Shown here piece after piece: positions 48,314-57,534 of a DNA stretch of 64,000 bases; positions within the stretch are counted from its first letter, which is position 1, and each line of letters begins with the position of its first letter. The notes below the pieces were generated by a model, which worked only from the letters and a program-made list of their open reading frames with translations, ran no database searches and was not told the origin of the DNA. The position numbers and the translations under genes were made by a program. The stretch spans positions 1-64,000 of the forward strand of contig NZ_OVCN01000004.1 of the NCBI RefSeq assembly GCF_900406815.1. Direction: 5' to 3'. This DNA comes from Acinetobacter haemolyticus (GTDB taxonomy: Bacteria > Pseudomonadota > Gammaproteobacteria > Pseudomonadales > Moraxellaceae).

Positions 48314-49378
48314 TTATGCTTCTAGTTTTTCAAATACAGGATAATCCGTATATCCCTCTGCACCATCAGCATATAAAGTTTGAAAGTTTACCTGATTTAA
48401 AGGTAAATCATATTGTAAACGCTCGAATAGATCTGGATTGGCAATATACGCTAAACCAAATGCCACAGCATCCGCTTGCCCAGTCGCCAAAATGCGTTTT
48501 GCTGATGCAGGCGTTAATTTTTCGTTGGCAATCCAAGTACCTTTGAATTTAAGGCGTAATTTTGGCATTAAACTGTCTTCTGCTTCATATTCACGCGTGA
48601 AAATGAATGCAACATGACGTTGATCTAACTGCTCCACCACATAACCAAAGGTTGCCAATGGATTTTCATCCCCCATATCGTGCGAATCAGCACGTGGTGC
48701 TAAATGTACACCGACACGACCTGCGCCCCACACTTCAATAAAGGCGTCCACGACCTGTAATAACAAACGTGCACGGTTTTCGATAGAACCACCATACTCG
48801 TCATCACGTGTATTGGTCTTACTTTGCAAGAATTGATCGATCAAATAACCATTGGCTGCATGTAGCTCCACCCCATCGAAACCTGCTGCTTTGGCTTGTT
48901 CAGCAGCATGTTTATATTCCGCTACAATTTCTTGAATTTCTTCATGTGATAAAGCACGAGGTGTGACGAAAGGACGTTTTGGACGAAGTAAACTCACTTC
49001 ACCAGCAGGTTGAATTGCACTTGGTGCAACAGGTGTATCGCCATCCAATAGGTCAGGATGCGAAATACGGCCCACATGCCAAAGTTGAACAACTATTTTT
49101 GAACCTTGTGCATGTACGGCATCAACAATCTTGTGCCAAGCTTGAGCTTGTTCTTGTGACCATAGACCTGGTGTCTTGGCATATCCCACGGCCTTAGGAC
49201 TAATCACCGTTGCTTCAGTAATAATTAAACCCGCATTCGCACGTTGTTGGTAATATTCCACCATCAAATCATTTGGAATACGTTCTTCACCACTACGTGC
49301 ACGGGTTAATGGAGCTAAAACCAAACGGTTTTTAATTGTAAAATCACCTACTTGTAAGGTAGAGCTTAATTCTGCCAT
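48314..49378 (-). CDS. Old-yellow-enzyme family ene-reductase
   Basis: A 354-aa FMN-dependent alkene reductase (NemA-like) acting on activated double bonds, N-ethylmaleimide or nitrate esters. FMN and substrate residues lie in LAPLTRARSG, VQLWHVGRISHPDL and GVELHAANGYLIDQFLQSKTNTRDDEYGGS (His/Asn pair, catalytic region). It lies 55 bp downstream of the ArsR gene on the same strand, so that regulator probably controls it. Confidence 0.92.
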   Translation of the reverse strand: MAELSSTLQVGDFTIKNRLVLAPLTRARSGEERIPNDLMVEYYQQRANAGLIITEATVISPKAVGYAKTPGLWSQEQAQAWHKIVDAVHAQGSKIVVQLWHVGRISHPDLLDGDTPVAPSAIQPAGEVSLLRPKRPFVTPRALSHEEIQEIVAEYKHAAEQAKAAGFDGVELHAANGYLIDQFLQSKTNTRDDEYGGSIENRARLLLQVVDAFIEVWGAGRVGVHLAPRADSHDMGDENPLATFGYVVEQLDQRHVAFIFTREYEAEDSLMPKLRLKFKGTWIANEKLTPASAKRILATGQADAVAFGLAYIANPDLFERLQYDLPLNQVNFQTLYADGAEGYTDYPVFEKLEA

Positions 49379-49433
49379 GATCGCCTCAACTTCACTATGA
49401 ACCGAAGCTTAAAGACCAAGTCTTGACTCACGG

Positions 49434-49736
49434 CTATAGTGTTTGTTTTAAATATTCGATGTATTGCTGAATCAAAGCTTCATTACGTGTGAAGTATGAC
49501 CATTGCCCATATTTTTCAACTTTAATCAAACCCGCTTGCTGTAATACAGACAAGTGATTCGACATCGTCGATTGCGCAACTTTGCCTAAACGTTCGATGT
49601 GTCCTGCACATACACCGCGTTCAAAACTGCCACCACATTCTTGTACAGGTAAAAATTGCTCAGGCTCTTTTAACCATTGCAAGATCTGTCGACGTAATGG
49701 ATTGGCTAAGGCCTTGCTTATAACATCAATATCCAT
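49434..49736 (-). CDS. ArsR-type winged-helix repressor
   Basis: A 100-aa ArsR/SmtB-like regulator starting at the ATG at 49736 (MDIDVISKALANPLRRQILQWL); a GTG at 49778 would add 14 residues. The recognition helix is in STMSNHLSVLQQAGLI. Two Cys in ECGGSFERGVCAGHI could sense metals or electrophiles, and the ene-reductase that follows favours electrophiles (inference). Two palindromic boxes lie 70-100 bp upstream. Confidence 0.88.
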   Translation of the reverse strand: MDIDVISKALANPLRRQILQWLKEPEQFLPVQECGGSFERGVCAGHIERLGKVAQSTMSNHLSVLQQAGLIKVEKYGQWSYFTRNEALIQQYIEYLKQTL

Positions 49737-49805
49737 AGACTCACCATGTTTCTCAACAGGCAAAGCTTTGTTCAGCACCTAGAATCAGTATATCGAATTT
49801 TATAA

Positions 49806-49837
49806 ATATTAATATCTATTTTTTTCGATATTAATAT
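49806..49837. promoter_or_regulatory. Paired atattaatat palindromes, likely ArsR operator
   Basis: The 10-bp palindrome atattaatat occurs at 49806-49815 and 49828-49837, 22 bp apart (two helix turns); the second extends to gatattaatatc. It lies upstream of the arsR-like gene. The remaining gap to prfB has only imperfect hairpins. Confidence 0.6.
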
Positions 49838-50011
49838 CATATTTTTCCGATTAACCTTAAGGTACTGAACGAGATTGCCGTTCTGAATTTCTTTATCCCC
49901 CTCCTTTTGCTCTCTCAGAATACTGAGAAAGTTCATCTCTTCAAAAGAGAGGACACTCGATTAGACCATCGAAGACGTCTCCCTCTTTTAAGAAGTGATT
50001 GAGAGAGGTTC

Positions 50012-51107
50012 TTATAAACCTTGTTTCAAACTCGCTTCAATGAACTTATCTAAGTCACCGTCTAGCACAGCTTTAGTGTTGGAATTCTCCACACCAGTCC
50101 GTAAGTCTTTAATTCGTGAGTCATCCAAGACATAAGAGCGAATTTGACTTCCCCAACCAATATCAGACTTCGAATCTTCCAATGCTTGTGCAGCTTCATT
50201 ACGCTTGCTCATCTCTAACTCATAGAGTTTGGCACGTAATTGCTTCCATGCATGGTCACGGTTCGCGTGCTGCGAACGCTGGTTCTGACACGCCACCACA
50301 ATTCCTGTCGGAGCATGCGTTAAACGCACCGCAGAATCGGTTTTGTTAATATGCTGACCACCTGCACCCGAAGCACGATAGGTATCAGTACGAACGTCAG
50401 AAGGATTAATATCAATTTCGATATTGTCATCAATCTCTGGTGAAATGAATACCGCAGAAAATGAAGTATGACGGTTATTGTTACTGTCAAATGGCGATTT
50501 ACGTACTAAACGATGCACACCACTTTCAGTACGTAACCAACCATAAGCAAACTCACCATCGACACGGATTGTTGCTGATTTAATACCCGCAACATCACCA
50601 TCTGAAACTTCCATCAACTCGGCCTTAAAGCCATGACGTTCGATCCAACGTAAATACATACGCAATAGCATAGACGCCCAATCCTGTGCTTCTGTTCCGC
50701 CAGAACCTGACTGAATTTCAAGGAAGCATGGATTCGGATCCATAGGATTGCTAAACATGCGACGGAATTCTAGATTACCTAAAGCTTGTTCTGCACTGTC
50801 CAACTCAGCTTGTACATCGAGCAATAGACTTTCATCATCAGCTTCAACAGCCAAATCAAGCATTGCTTTTGCATCATCAAGCTGTTCAGCAAGACGATCA
50901 AACACTCCAATGGTATTTTCTAAACTGCCCTTTTCTTTGGCGATGGCTTGAGCGCGGTTTTGATCGTTCCAAATCGCAGGGTCTTCTAATTCTCTTAAAA
51001 CTTCTTCTAAACGCTCAACTTTTAGATCGTAGTCAAAGATACCCCCGTAGTGTTTGGCTACGATCAGATAAATCTTTCAATTGAACTAAATACGGATTAA
51101 TTTCCAC
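50012..51107 (-). CDS. prfB: Peptide chain release factor 2 (programmed +1 frameshift)
   Basis: RF2 reads UGA and UAA stops. The first frame starts at GTG 51107 and runs 24 codons to CTT TGA (TGA at 51033-51035). Ribosomes shift +1 at CTT-T and continue GAC TAC GAT to 50012, giving about 364 aa, close to 365 in E. coli. The conserved slip site cgg ggg tat ctt tga c with its internal Shine-Dalgarno-like gggg is intact. The GGQ motif is in [13 protein letters not shown], and SPF for stop recognition is in [11 protein letters not shown]. Autoregulated by RF2 level. Confidence 0.96.
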
Positions 51108-51425
51108 GTGTGTTTTCTCACAAAAATTTTTCACTCAATTTGATATTTTAACATAACTGATATAGCCGACACAGCCTCTATCAGGTGAGAGCAATAATTG
51201 CGAAACAAGATCAACATCAACATTTTTTCTTATCGGTTTTATAACTCTCAAACGACACATTTAGCGACAATAGTGTTCAATAATTACACGAAGAATACCT
51301 AAACACACAATCCATCCTATGTTTTAATAAATCAAAACATTAATTTTTCACAATAAAAATCAGTATGTTAAATAAAAAAACTTACAATACACTTACATTT
51401 GTACCATCTGATTACTGACGAAGGA

Positions 51426-51453
51426 TTGACGCATACTGGTTTTAGCCTAGACT
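51426..51453 (+). promoter_or_regulatory. Promoter of the second porin
   Basis: ttgacg (51426-51431) and tagact (51448-51453) are 16 bp apart, about 65 bp before the ATG. The rest of 51108-51425 shows no gene. Confidence 0.5.
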
Positions 51454-51517
51454 GGAAGTTGTAACAAAACATGTAATCGAAATTTCATTTGGTTCATTAT
51501 CTCAAAGGGGCATAACC

Positions 51518-52300
51518 ATGAAAAAATTAGCAATTGCATCAGCACTTTTATCTGTATTTGCAGTAACAGGCACTGCTCATGCGTATCAAGCTGAAGTTGG
51601 GGCATCTGTAGGTTATATCGACCCTGACAAAGGTAGTTCAGGCAGTGACTTCGCGATTAATGGTAAATACTATTTCAATCCTGTACAAACTCGTAACGCG
51701 CCACTTGCTGAAGCAGCATTTTTAGATCGTGCAAGTAACGTTAGCGCTGAAGCAGTTTGGAAAGACAAAGGTGATACTGATGACAATACCTATGGTGTTG
51801 GTGTCGAGTACTTTGTTCCTAACTCAGATTTTTATGTCAGTGGTGATGTGAGCCGCAACACCTTGAAGTTGAAACAGGCACGTGATATCAAAACCACTTA
51901 TTATGGTGCTGAAGTCGGTTATCTACCTGCACCAGGCTTCTTAATTGCAGTCGGTATGAAAGGCTATGACAACAAGTTTGACGATGGTGTTGATCCAACT
52001 ATTCGTGCGAAATATGTGACTCAAGTCGGCGGTAATGACATCAACTTAGAAGCTGGTGCAGCATTCGGTGACTTAGATGAGTTTAACCTAGCAGCGGATT
52101 ACTACATCGATAAAACATTCAGTGTTGGTGCTGATTACTACGACAATGATCTCTCTAAACAACGTGAATTTGGTGTGAATGCACGTAAATTCTTCAACCA
52201 ACAAATGAGTTTAGAAGGACGTATTGGTTTCGGTAAAGACAGAACCGTTGCTAAAAATGACTACAATACATTTGGTGTTGCAGCAAAATATCGTTTCTAA
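51518..52300 (+). CDS. Omp33-36-like porin, paralogue 2
   Basis: A 260-aa outer-membrane protein with signal peptide MKKLAIASALLSVFAVTGTAHA and a terminal Phe (AAKYRF). YYFNPVQTRNAPLAEAAFLDRASNVS matches the segment in the 38782 porin, so it is the same family but shorter. A strong ribosome binding site (aaagggg) precedes the ATG. It is followed after 261 bp by a third paralogue with its own start region. Substrate unknown. Confidence 0.88.
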   Translation: MKKLAIASALLSVFAVTGTAHAYQAEVGASVGYIDPDKGSSGSDFAINGKYYFNPVQTRNAPLAEAAFLDRASNVSAEAVWKDKGDTDDNTYGVGVEYFVPNSDFYVSGDVSRNTLKLKQARDIKTTYYGAEVGYLPAPGFLIAVGMKGYDNKFDDGVDPTIRAKYVTQVGGNDINLEAGAAFGDLDEFNLAADYYIDKTFSVGADYYDNDLSKQREFGVNARKFFNQQMSLEGRIGFGKDRTVAKNDYNTFGVAAKYRF

Positions 52301-52337
52301 TGTAATTACTAAAATAGACTTTTTCGTCTAATACATA

Positions 52338-52374
52338 ATCGCTCTGAAATAGGAATATTTCAGGGCGATTTTTA
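52338..52374 (+). terminator. Terminator of the second porin
   Basis: A 13-bp stem (52338-52350 with 52357-52369, one G-U) has a 6-nt loop and is followed by TTTTTAT. Confidence 0.85.
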
Positions 52375-52561
52375 TATACATAATTTCAACCAAATCAGAA
52401 TAACAATCCAACTTCCCTAAAAGCATAAATGTCTTTTTTAAACGATAAATATATAATCGATTTGACCATTCATTTAATAATTGACGTATCTATTTTTTTC
52501 ACTAAACTACTCCCCTGTAACAAAATATCAATAAATGACTTATTTTAATAAGGGGTTATCA

Positions 52562-53476
52562 ATGAAAAAACTAAGTTTAGTTACTGTTCTTTTATCATCA
52601 TTCATCGGCTTTAATGCAAATGCATATCAAGCCGAAGTCAATGGTGCTTATGAATATACAGATATTGATGGAGGGGTAAAAGTTAATACAGCGACTATTA
52701 GTGGAAAATACTACTTTAACCCAGTTCAAACTCGAAATGTACCTTTAGCAGAAACCGCTTTTTTAGATAAAGCATCAAATATTGGTCTAGGCTATACTTA
52801 TTCTAAACAATCAATGAAAATTGGCTTTGAAGAAAATGAGTTATTTTGGAATAGCCCTGCCGTAATCGCCAACTTAAAACAAGAATTTAATACGATAGGT
52901 ATCAATGGTGAGTTTTTTATTCCAAACTCACAGTTCTACATTTCTGGTAGTCTCCACAGAACTGATGTAAAAGATACTATTAAAGCTTATGGATATTCAT
53001 ATAGTGAAAGCATAGATGGCACTGGTTACGCTTTGGAAGCAGGTTTTTTACCAATCAATGGTTTATTATTAGCAGTTGGTGTTGCTGATTTGTCAGAAAG
53101 CTTTGACCCAATCCAAGCAGCAAAATATGGTTTTATTACGACTTATTCAAATGCAGCAGTTGTTACTGGCGAAGATGATGATACTGCGGTGACTTTACGT
53201 GCCAAATATGTTTCACAAATTGGTGGTTATTATACTAACTTTGAAGCACAAACTTATATCGGTGATGAAACCACTTACCGTTTAGCTGCTGATCTCTATC
53301 TAGATCCAACACTCAGTATAGGTATTTCAATTGCTGATTCAACTGCAGATGACTCAGATAGTATTTTCAATATTCGTGCACAGAAATTCATTACACCTGA
53401 ATTTGCTTTAGGTGTAGGTTATACGACTGTTGATGGTGCAGATTCTTATGGCATCAATGGAACATTCCGTTTCTAA
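52562..53476 (+). CDS. Omp33-36-like porin, paralogue 3
   Basis: A 304-aa outer-membrane protein. The ATG at 52562 follows ataagggg and opens the signal peptide MKKLSLVTVLLSSFIGFNANA; nine more codons upstream are not signal-like. YYFNPVQTRNVPLAETAFLDKASNIG and the terminal NGTFRF place it with its neighbour. The insertion between about 95 and 165 makes it longer. Codon usage is more AT-rich than in paralogue 2. Probably arose by tandem duplication. Confidence 0.87.
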   Translation: MKKLSLVTVLLSSFIGFNANAYQAEVNGAYEYTDIDGGVKVNTATISGKYYFNPVQTRNVPLAETAFLDKASNIGLGYTYSKQSMKIGFEENELFWNSPAVIANLKQEFNTIGINGEFFIPNSQFYISGSLHRTDVKDTIKAYGYSYSESIDGTGYALEAGFLPINGLLLAVGVADLSESFDPIQAAKYGFITTYSNAAVVTGEDDDTAVTLRAKYVSQIGGYYTNFEAQTYIGDETTYRLAADLYLDPTLSIGISIADSTADDSDSIFNIRAQKFITPEFALGVGYTTVDGADSYGINGTFRF

Positions 53477-53495
53477 AGCACACAATAAATAGTCA

Positions 53496-53524
53496 ATATC
53501 CGCTCCATATGAGCGGATATTTTT
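53496..53524. terminator. Terminator between porin 3 and recJ
   Basis: atatccgctc (53496-53505) pairs with gagcggatat (53511-53520) around catat, with TTTTTATT following on plus; the recJ stop is inside the tail. Confidence 0.88.
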
Positions 53525-55223
53525 ATTGCTGAAGATGCACAATCTGCAATTGCAGACTGGTACTGCCATTAAATACATTACGCTCTAAACTATAGACTAA
53601 ATCGACATACCCTAGCATTGGGTTAAATTCAAAACGATCTATTGCGTTAAAAGCAATCGCGTCAATTGAGTGTGACCCTACTGCCAATTTCAGTTTTAAA
53701 TGCTGATCTTTAAGCCAACGATAATCAACCACTTGGAATCGTCCTTCAAACTGCGGCAAAGGGAACTTTTGCCCCCAAGGTCCAAGCTGCTCAATCCAAT
53801 CCAAAGAGCTTAAATGCAAAGCTGAATCATCTAACTCTCCATCGGTCCATAAGGTGGCTTGAAATAAATCAGAATCCATCTCAGCGATCATTTGAGTAAA
53901 AACGCTTTTAAACTCATCAAAATGTTCTTTCCTAAGCGTTAAACCTGCTGCTGCTGCATGACCACCAAAATGGCTCAGTAGATCTGGACGCTGCTCTGCC
54001 ACGGATTCAATCATATCTCGGATATGAATGCCATCAATAGAACGTGCAGAACCTTTGATGTGTATCCCATCTTCATCAGGTGCAAATACCAAACTTGGGC
54101 GATAAAACTGTTCTTTTAGTCGCCCAGCGACAATACCAATGACCCCTTGATGCCATTGTTCATCAAACATCACTAATGCTGGCGGTATTTGCTCAGCTGT
54201 TAATTGGATATGTTGCAAGGCAGAAAGTGCTTGTTGCTTCATCTCTGTTTCAACTTGCCGACGCTCAAGATTTAATTGATTGAGCTGCTGTGCGATTGGA
54301 TAAGCGGTTTGCATATCGTTTGCAAGTAAGCATTCAATGCCGATTCGCATGCTTTCCATACGCCCTGCGGCATTAATACGAGGCCCAAGGACAAAACCTA
54401 AATCCTGTGCACGTAAACTCGCAGCATCACGTCCCGCAATATCTAATAGAGCCAGAATTCCTACACGACATTGATGCTGCTGAATCCGTTTCAGCCCCGC
54501 ATCAATCAATATACGGTTGTTGTAATCCAAGGTTGCGACATCAGCATAGGTTCCCAATGCCACGAGGTCTAAATATTGAGTGACTTTACAGCTACTTTTT
54601 CCATACTGAGCACGGTAACTGGCCAATTTTGCCAATACATAAAAAGCAACGCCCACCCCAGCCAAAGCTTTACTTGGGAAATCACATCCAAGTTGATTTG
54701 GATTGACTACCGCTTCAGCAGTCGGCGTTGGCTTTGTCGTGAGGTGGTGATCGGTAATAATCACCTGCATAGCTAAAGCTTGTGCTGTTTCTACACCAGC
54801 ATGACTGGAAATGCCATTATCGACCGTGATCAGCAAATCAGGCTGATAACTCTGCTTTGCCAATTCAGCAATTTTGGGCGTGAGCCCATAACCATACTTA
54901 AAGCGATCAGGGACTAAATACTCTACTCTTGCCCCCATTTCTTGTAGAGCCAAAACCATCAATGCAGTGCTGGTTGCCCCATCCGCATCATAGTCACCGA
55001 TAATCACTATTTGCTTTTGTTGATCAATCGCTTGATCAATCAATTCAACTGCGACATCAATCCCTTTTAAAGTAGGGGGCAATAAATGTTTTAACTTGAG
55101 TTCAAGCTCTTGCTCTGATTGAACACCTCGTCTTGCTAATATTTCAGCAATAAACGTAGGCACGCCCTGAAACTGTTCAGGGCGTGTAAGCAAAGGTCTT
55201 TGTTGAATTTTTATCTGTGTCAT
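53523..55223 (-). CDS. recJ: Single-stranded-DNA-specific exonuclease RecJ
   Basis: A 566-aa 5'-3' exonuclease for recombination and repair. DHH-family metal motifs are VIIGDYDADGATSTALMV, TVDNGISSHAG, ITDHHLTTKP and the C-terminal DHHA1 segment with SHFGGHAAAAGLTL. The first 28 codons lie inside an 84-bp direct repeat whose other copy is at 57451-57534. It was originally next to pdxH; now the HaeIII-like module lies upstream and its stop is 19 bp before the recJ ATG, so recJ is probably transcribed with that module. Confidence 0.96.
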   Translation of the reverse strand: MTQIKIQQRPLLTRPEQFQGVPTFIAEILARRGVQSEQELELKLKHLLPPTLKGIDVAVELIDQAIDQQKQIVIIGDYDADGATSTALMVLALQEMGARVEYLVPDRFKYGYGLTPKIAELAKQSYQPDLLITVDNGISSHAGVETAQALAMQVIITDHHLTTKPTPTAEAVVNPNQLGCDFPSKALAGVGVAFYVLAKLASYRAQYGKSSCKVTQYLDLVALGTYADVATLDYNNRILIDAGLKRIQQHQCRVGILALLDIAGRDAASLRAQDLGFVLGPRINAAGRMESMRIGIECLLANDMQTAYPIAQQLNQLNLERRQVETEMKQQALSALQHIQLTAEQIPPALVMFDEQWHQGVIGIVAGRLKEQFYRPSLVFAPDEDGIHIKGSARSIDGIHIRDMIESVAEQRPDLLSHFGGHAAAAGLTLRKEHFDEFKSVFTQMIAEMDSDLFQATLWTDGELDDSALHLSSLDWIEQLGPWGQKFPLPQFEGRFQVVDYRWLKDQHLKLKLAVGSHSIDAIAFNAIDRFEFNPMLGYVDLVYSLERNVFNGSTSLQLQIVHLQQ

Positions 55224-55227
55224 TTAT
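55144..55227. repeat. 84-bp direct repeat, copy 1 (functional recJ start)
   Basis: Identical over all 84 bases to 57451-57534. It contains the recJ ATG and its first codons, and an 11-bp inverted repeat (55161-55171 with 55176-55186, loop actg). Confidence 0.95.
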
Positions 55228-55242
55228 AAAATTAATCAACCT

Positions 55243-56217
55243 TTAACTTACAAATAATTGAGTTACATGAAGAGAATGAGGCGCTGAAACCAAATTAATA
55301 TCAAACTTTAACGAGGGCTCAATTCTTGAACTTGCATTATGAATTCTAAAAGAAATTTGCCATCCTTCATTTAATGTGACTAGTAAGGTTGTTTGTGAAT
55401 TTTCCTTATATACAACTTCTATTAATCTATTTGGGAGTTTAAGTTTTGGAACTTTAGCTTTAGGTTTAATACTTTTGAATGGTAGATTCAACGTACCATG
55501 CAAGTTATAAGATTGAATTTCAACCTTATTACTTCCCTTAATCACTTTATAAAAATCTTTGTTGCCTATTAAATACTCTACCAATCTTGCAGCAACAATC
55601 CCTGGATTTTCCTTGTCTAAGCGAATTAACTCTTCCTTAAAAGCGTCCAAAACCGGTATATATACAGAACTATGATAATCTCCTAACGTTTCCCATTTTT
55701 GTGTTGATCTACTGGCTTTCTTGATTTGAGCTAGATTATCAAAGATTGGCTTGATTTTACTAAAATAAGCATTAGTACAAGATAAACCTAACCATTTCTT
55801 ACCAAAATCAATATCATTGGATAAACGAGAATGTTTTACTGCTCTATGATTATTCTTTGCAGATATACCAATTTCCCAATTTTGTGAAGAACGCAATGCT
55901 AAAACATCACGAACATCACCTGATTCTCCAGCCTTATCAGCAACAATTTCTAATTGTAATACATCATTTATATCAATTTCATTAGAAAGACGCGGCTCTA
56001 GATCAATCAAATAATTAATAGCAAAACTTGCAATCAATCTAAATTTATCTTGTTCAGCTTCAATAAAACTATTAAAACAATTCAGTGCTGTTTTATATGG
56101 TTCATTCTCAATAATTTCTATTACTGAAACAAAAGGTGTCAAACGAGCCTGAAATTCAAGTAATACCGCATATTCAAAAGCTTTCCCATTAATTGTTTGC
56201 TTTGCCACTTTCACCAT
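55243..56217 (-). CDS. HaeIII-family type II restriction endonuclease (predicted GGCC)
   Basis: A 324-aa nuclease. SGDVRDVLALRSSQNWEIGISAKNNHRAVKHSRLS carries the acidic residues and Lys expected of a PD-(D/E)xK core and is, from memory, the signature of the HaeIII/NgoPII family, which cuts GG^CC. DFGKKWLGLSCTN also fits. Its ATG shares a base with the methyltransferase stop (TAATG, 56215-56219), so it is coupled to and made after the protective enzyme. Confidence 0.87.
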   Translation of the reverse strand: MVKVAKQTINGKAFEYAVLLEFQARLTPFVSVIEIIENEPYKTALNCFNSFIEAEQDKFRLIASFAINYLIDLEPRLSNEIDINDVLQLEIVADKAGESGDVRDVLALRSSQNWEIGISAKNNHRAVKHSRLSNDIDFGKKWLGLSCTNAYFSKIKPIFDNLAQIKKASRSTQKWETLGDYHSSVYIPVLDAFKEELIRLDKENPGIVAARLVEYLIGNKDFYKVIKGSNKVEIQSYNLHGTLNLPFKSIKPKAKVPKLKLPNRLIEVVYKENSQTTLLVTLNEGWQISFRIHNASSRIEPSLKFDINLVSAPHSLHVTQLFVS

Positions 56218-57299
56218 TATGCAGACATCCTGTTTACAATCTCACTTAATTTTTCTTTTACAACAGTCCCATTAACCTCTTCAGAAAACGTCCTATTAGT
56301 TGATATCTTTATTGCATTTAAATCACTATAAATTTTTTCTGCTAAAATTTTTCCCATTCTTACTGGAACAGCATTTCCAATCATTTTATAGGCGGCACTA
56401 ACTTTTGTATAATCAAAGAAAAATTTGTCAGGAAATGTTTGAATTCTGGCACATTCACGAATACTTAATCTGCGATACAAATGCTCTTGTCCTTTAATAA
56501 ATTCACGAACATTTTGTTCTACAAACCTCATCTTAGGCGCTTGTGGATGCAATGGAGCATGCCGACCGCCAGCTTGAATTGTAAAAGAAACCTCATCCCA
56601 CGATCTAACTCTATTTCTTGACATATAAATGGATGAAAAGCCACCAGTCATATATTCATGATTTAGTATTTTGCAATCAGCTCCATTAGTGAGGTTTCCA
56701 TCTTTCGCAGGTAAGACATTTTCACTTAAATCACCAATTGCTTGTGCTAATGTAATTTTATCAACAGGTGTTATTGGTTTAGGAAACTCAAATCTCTTAC
56801 CTAAATCTTCTCTATAACCTACAAAAAAAACTCGCTTTCTATCTTGGGGAACACCAAAATCTGCAACGTTCAAAAGCTCAAAAGAAAGTTGATACCCAAT
56901 GTCTTGAAACATTTGTTTGATATGTTCCAAAGCCTCCTTATGTGCAGGTAATAACATTCCAGAAACATTCTCTGCTAGAAAGAATTTTGGTTTTTTGTCA
57001 GCAAGAATTCTCATAAATTCATAAAAAAGCTGTCCTCTTTTATCCGTAATACCACGTTTTGACCCAGCTTCTGACCAACTCTGACAAGGTGGACCACCAA
57101 TGATTCCATCACAATCAGGTACTTCATCTGATGAAATATCAACGATGCTTCTCTTATCTAAAATTGTATTCTTATGATTTAGCTCGTAGGTTGACCAAAT
57201 TTCTTTATCATATTCATTCGCCCAAACTACATCAAAGCCAGCTTGCTCAAAACCTAAATCCAGACCACCAGCTCCTGCAAAAAACGATACGACTTTCAT
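56217..57299 (-). CDS. M.HaeIII-like cytosine-C5 DNA methyltransferase (predicted GGCC)
   Basis: A 360-aa m5C methyltransferase. Motifs in order: FAGAGG (7-12), PCQ with nucleophile Cys72 in GGPPCQSWSEAGS, ENV (110-112), PQDRKRVFFVGY, and MIGNAVPV at the end. The recognition region YMSRNRVRSWDEVSFTIQAGG and LHPQAPKM matches M.HaeIII as I remember it, so it should methylate the inner C of GGCC. I start at the ATG at 57299; the 26 residues before it are not conserved. Confidence 0.92.
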   Translation of the reverse strand: MKVVSFFAGAGGLDLGFEQAGFDVVWANEYDKEIWSTYELNHKNTILDKRSIVDISSDEVPDCDGIIGGPPCQSWSEAGSKRGITDKRGQLFYEFMRILADKKPKFFLAENVSGMLLPAHKEALEHIKQMFQDIGYQLSFELLNVADFGVPQDRKRVFFVGYREDLGKRFEFPKPITPVDKITLAQAIGDLSENVLPAKDGNLTNGADCKILNHEYMTGGFSSIYMSRNRVRSWDEVSFTIQAGGRHAPLHPQAPKMRFVEQNVREFIKGQEHLYRRLSIRECARIQTFPDKFFFDYTKVSAAYKMIGNAVPVRMGKILAEKIYSDLNAIKISTNRTFSEEVNGTVVKEKLSEIVNRMSA

Positions 57300-57434
57300 A
57301 AACTGATACTTTATACTGAACAACTTGTGTAATGATCTAACCATTATCGCCAAATTGCAATTTAAAACTGAAATCATTGCGACAAAGAACGTCGTTTAAT
57401 ACTAAAAACTTATATCAATAGCTTAAAAAAATAA

Positions 57435-57530
57435 TCAGACAACCCCATTCTCAGCAATAAACGTAGGCACGCCCTGAAACTGTTCAGGGCGTGTAAGCAA
57501 AGGTCTTTGTTGAATTTTTATCTGTGTCAT
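57435..57530 (-). pseudogene. Truncated copy of the recJ start
   Basis: Starting at the ATG of repeat copy 2 (57528-57530), the frame reads the first 27 residues of RecJ (MTQIKIQQRPLL...) and then ENGVV and a stop at 57435-57437. It abuts the pdxH stop (TAAATG), showing the original pdxH-recJ junction. Confidence 0.85.
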
Positions 57531-57534
57531 TTAT
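57451..57534. repeat. 84-bp direct repeat, copy 2 (pdxH side)
   Basis: Identical to 55144-55227, including its inner 26-nt hairpin (57468-57493). It keeps the pdxH stop and the ancestral recJ ATG. Confidence 0.95.

Larger units (their letters stand above)
55144..57534. mobile_element. HaeIII-like RM module with 84-bp target duplication
   Basis: A 2.3-kb segment carrying a methyltransferase and endonuclease sits between recJ and pdxH and is bounded by two perfect 84-bp direct repeats (55144-55227, 57451-57534). Each repeat is the start of recJ, so the host sequence was duplicated on insertion. No transposase or integrase is present. Insertion with long target duplication has been described for type II RM genes by Kobayashi's group. 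Confidence 0.85.

Noticed and set aside
50012..50905. prfB as a truncated gene of 297 codons
   Set aside because: The missing N-terminus is found upstream in another frame with the standard RF2 slip site, so it is programmed frameshifting.
57300..57377. N-terminal extension of the HaeIII-like methyltransferase
   Set aside because: The family begins directly at the FAGAGG strand; the extra 26 residues are not conserved-looking and the start would lack a ribosome binding site.
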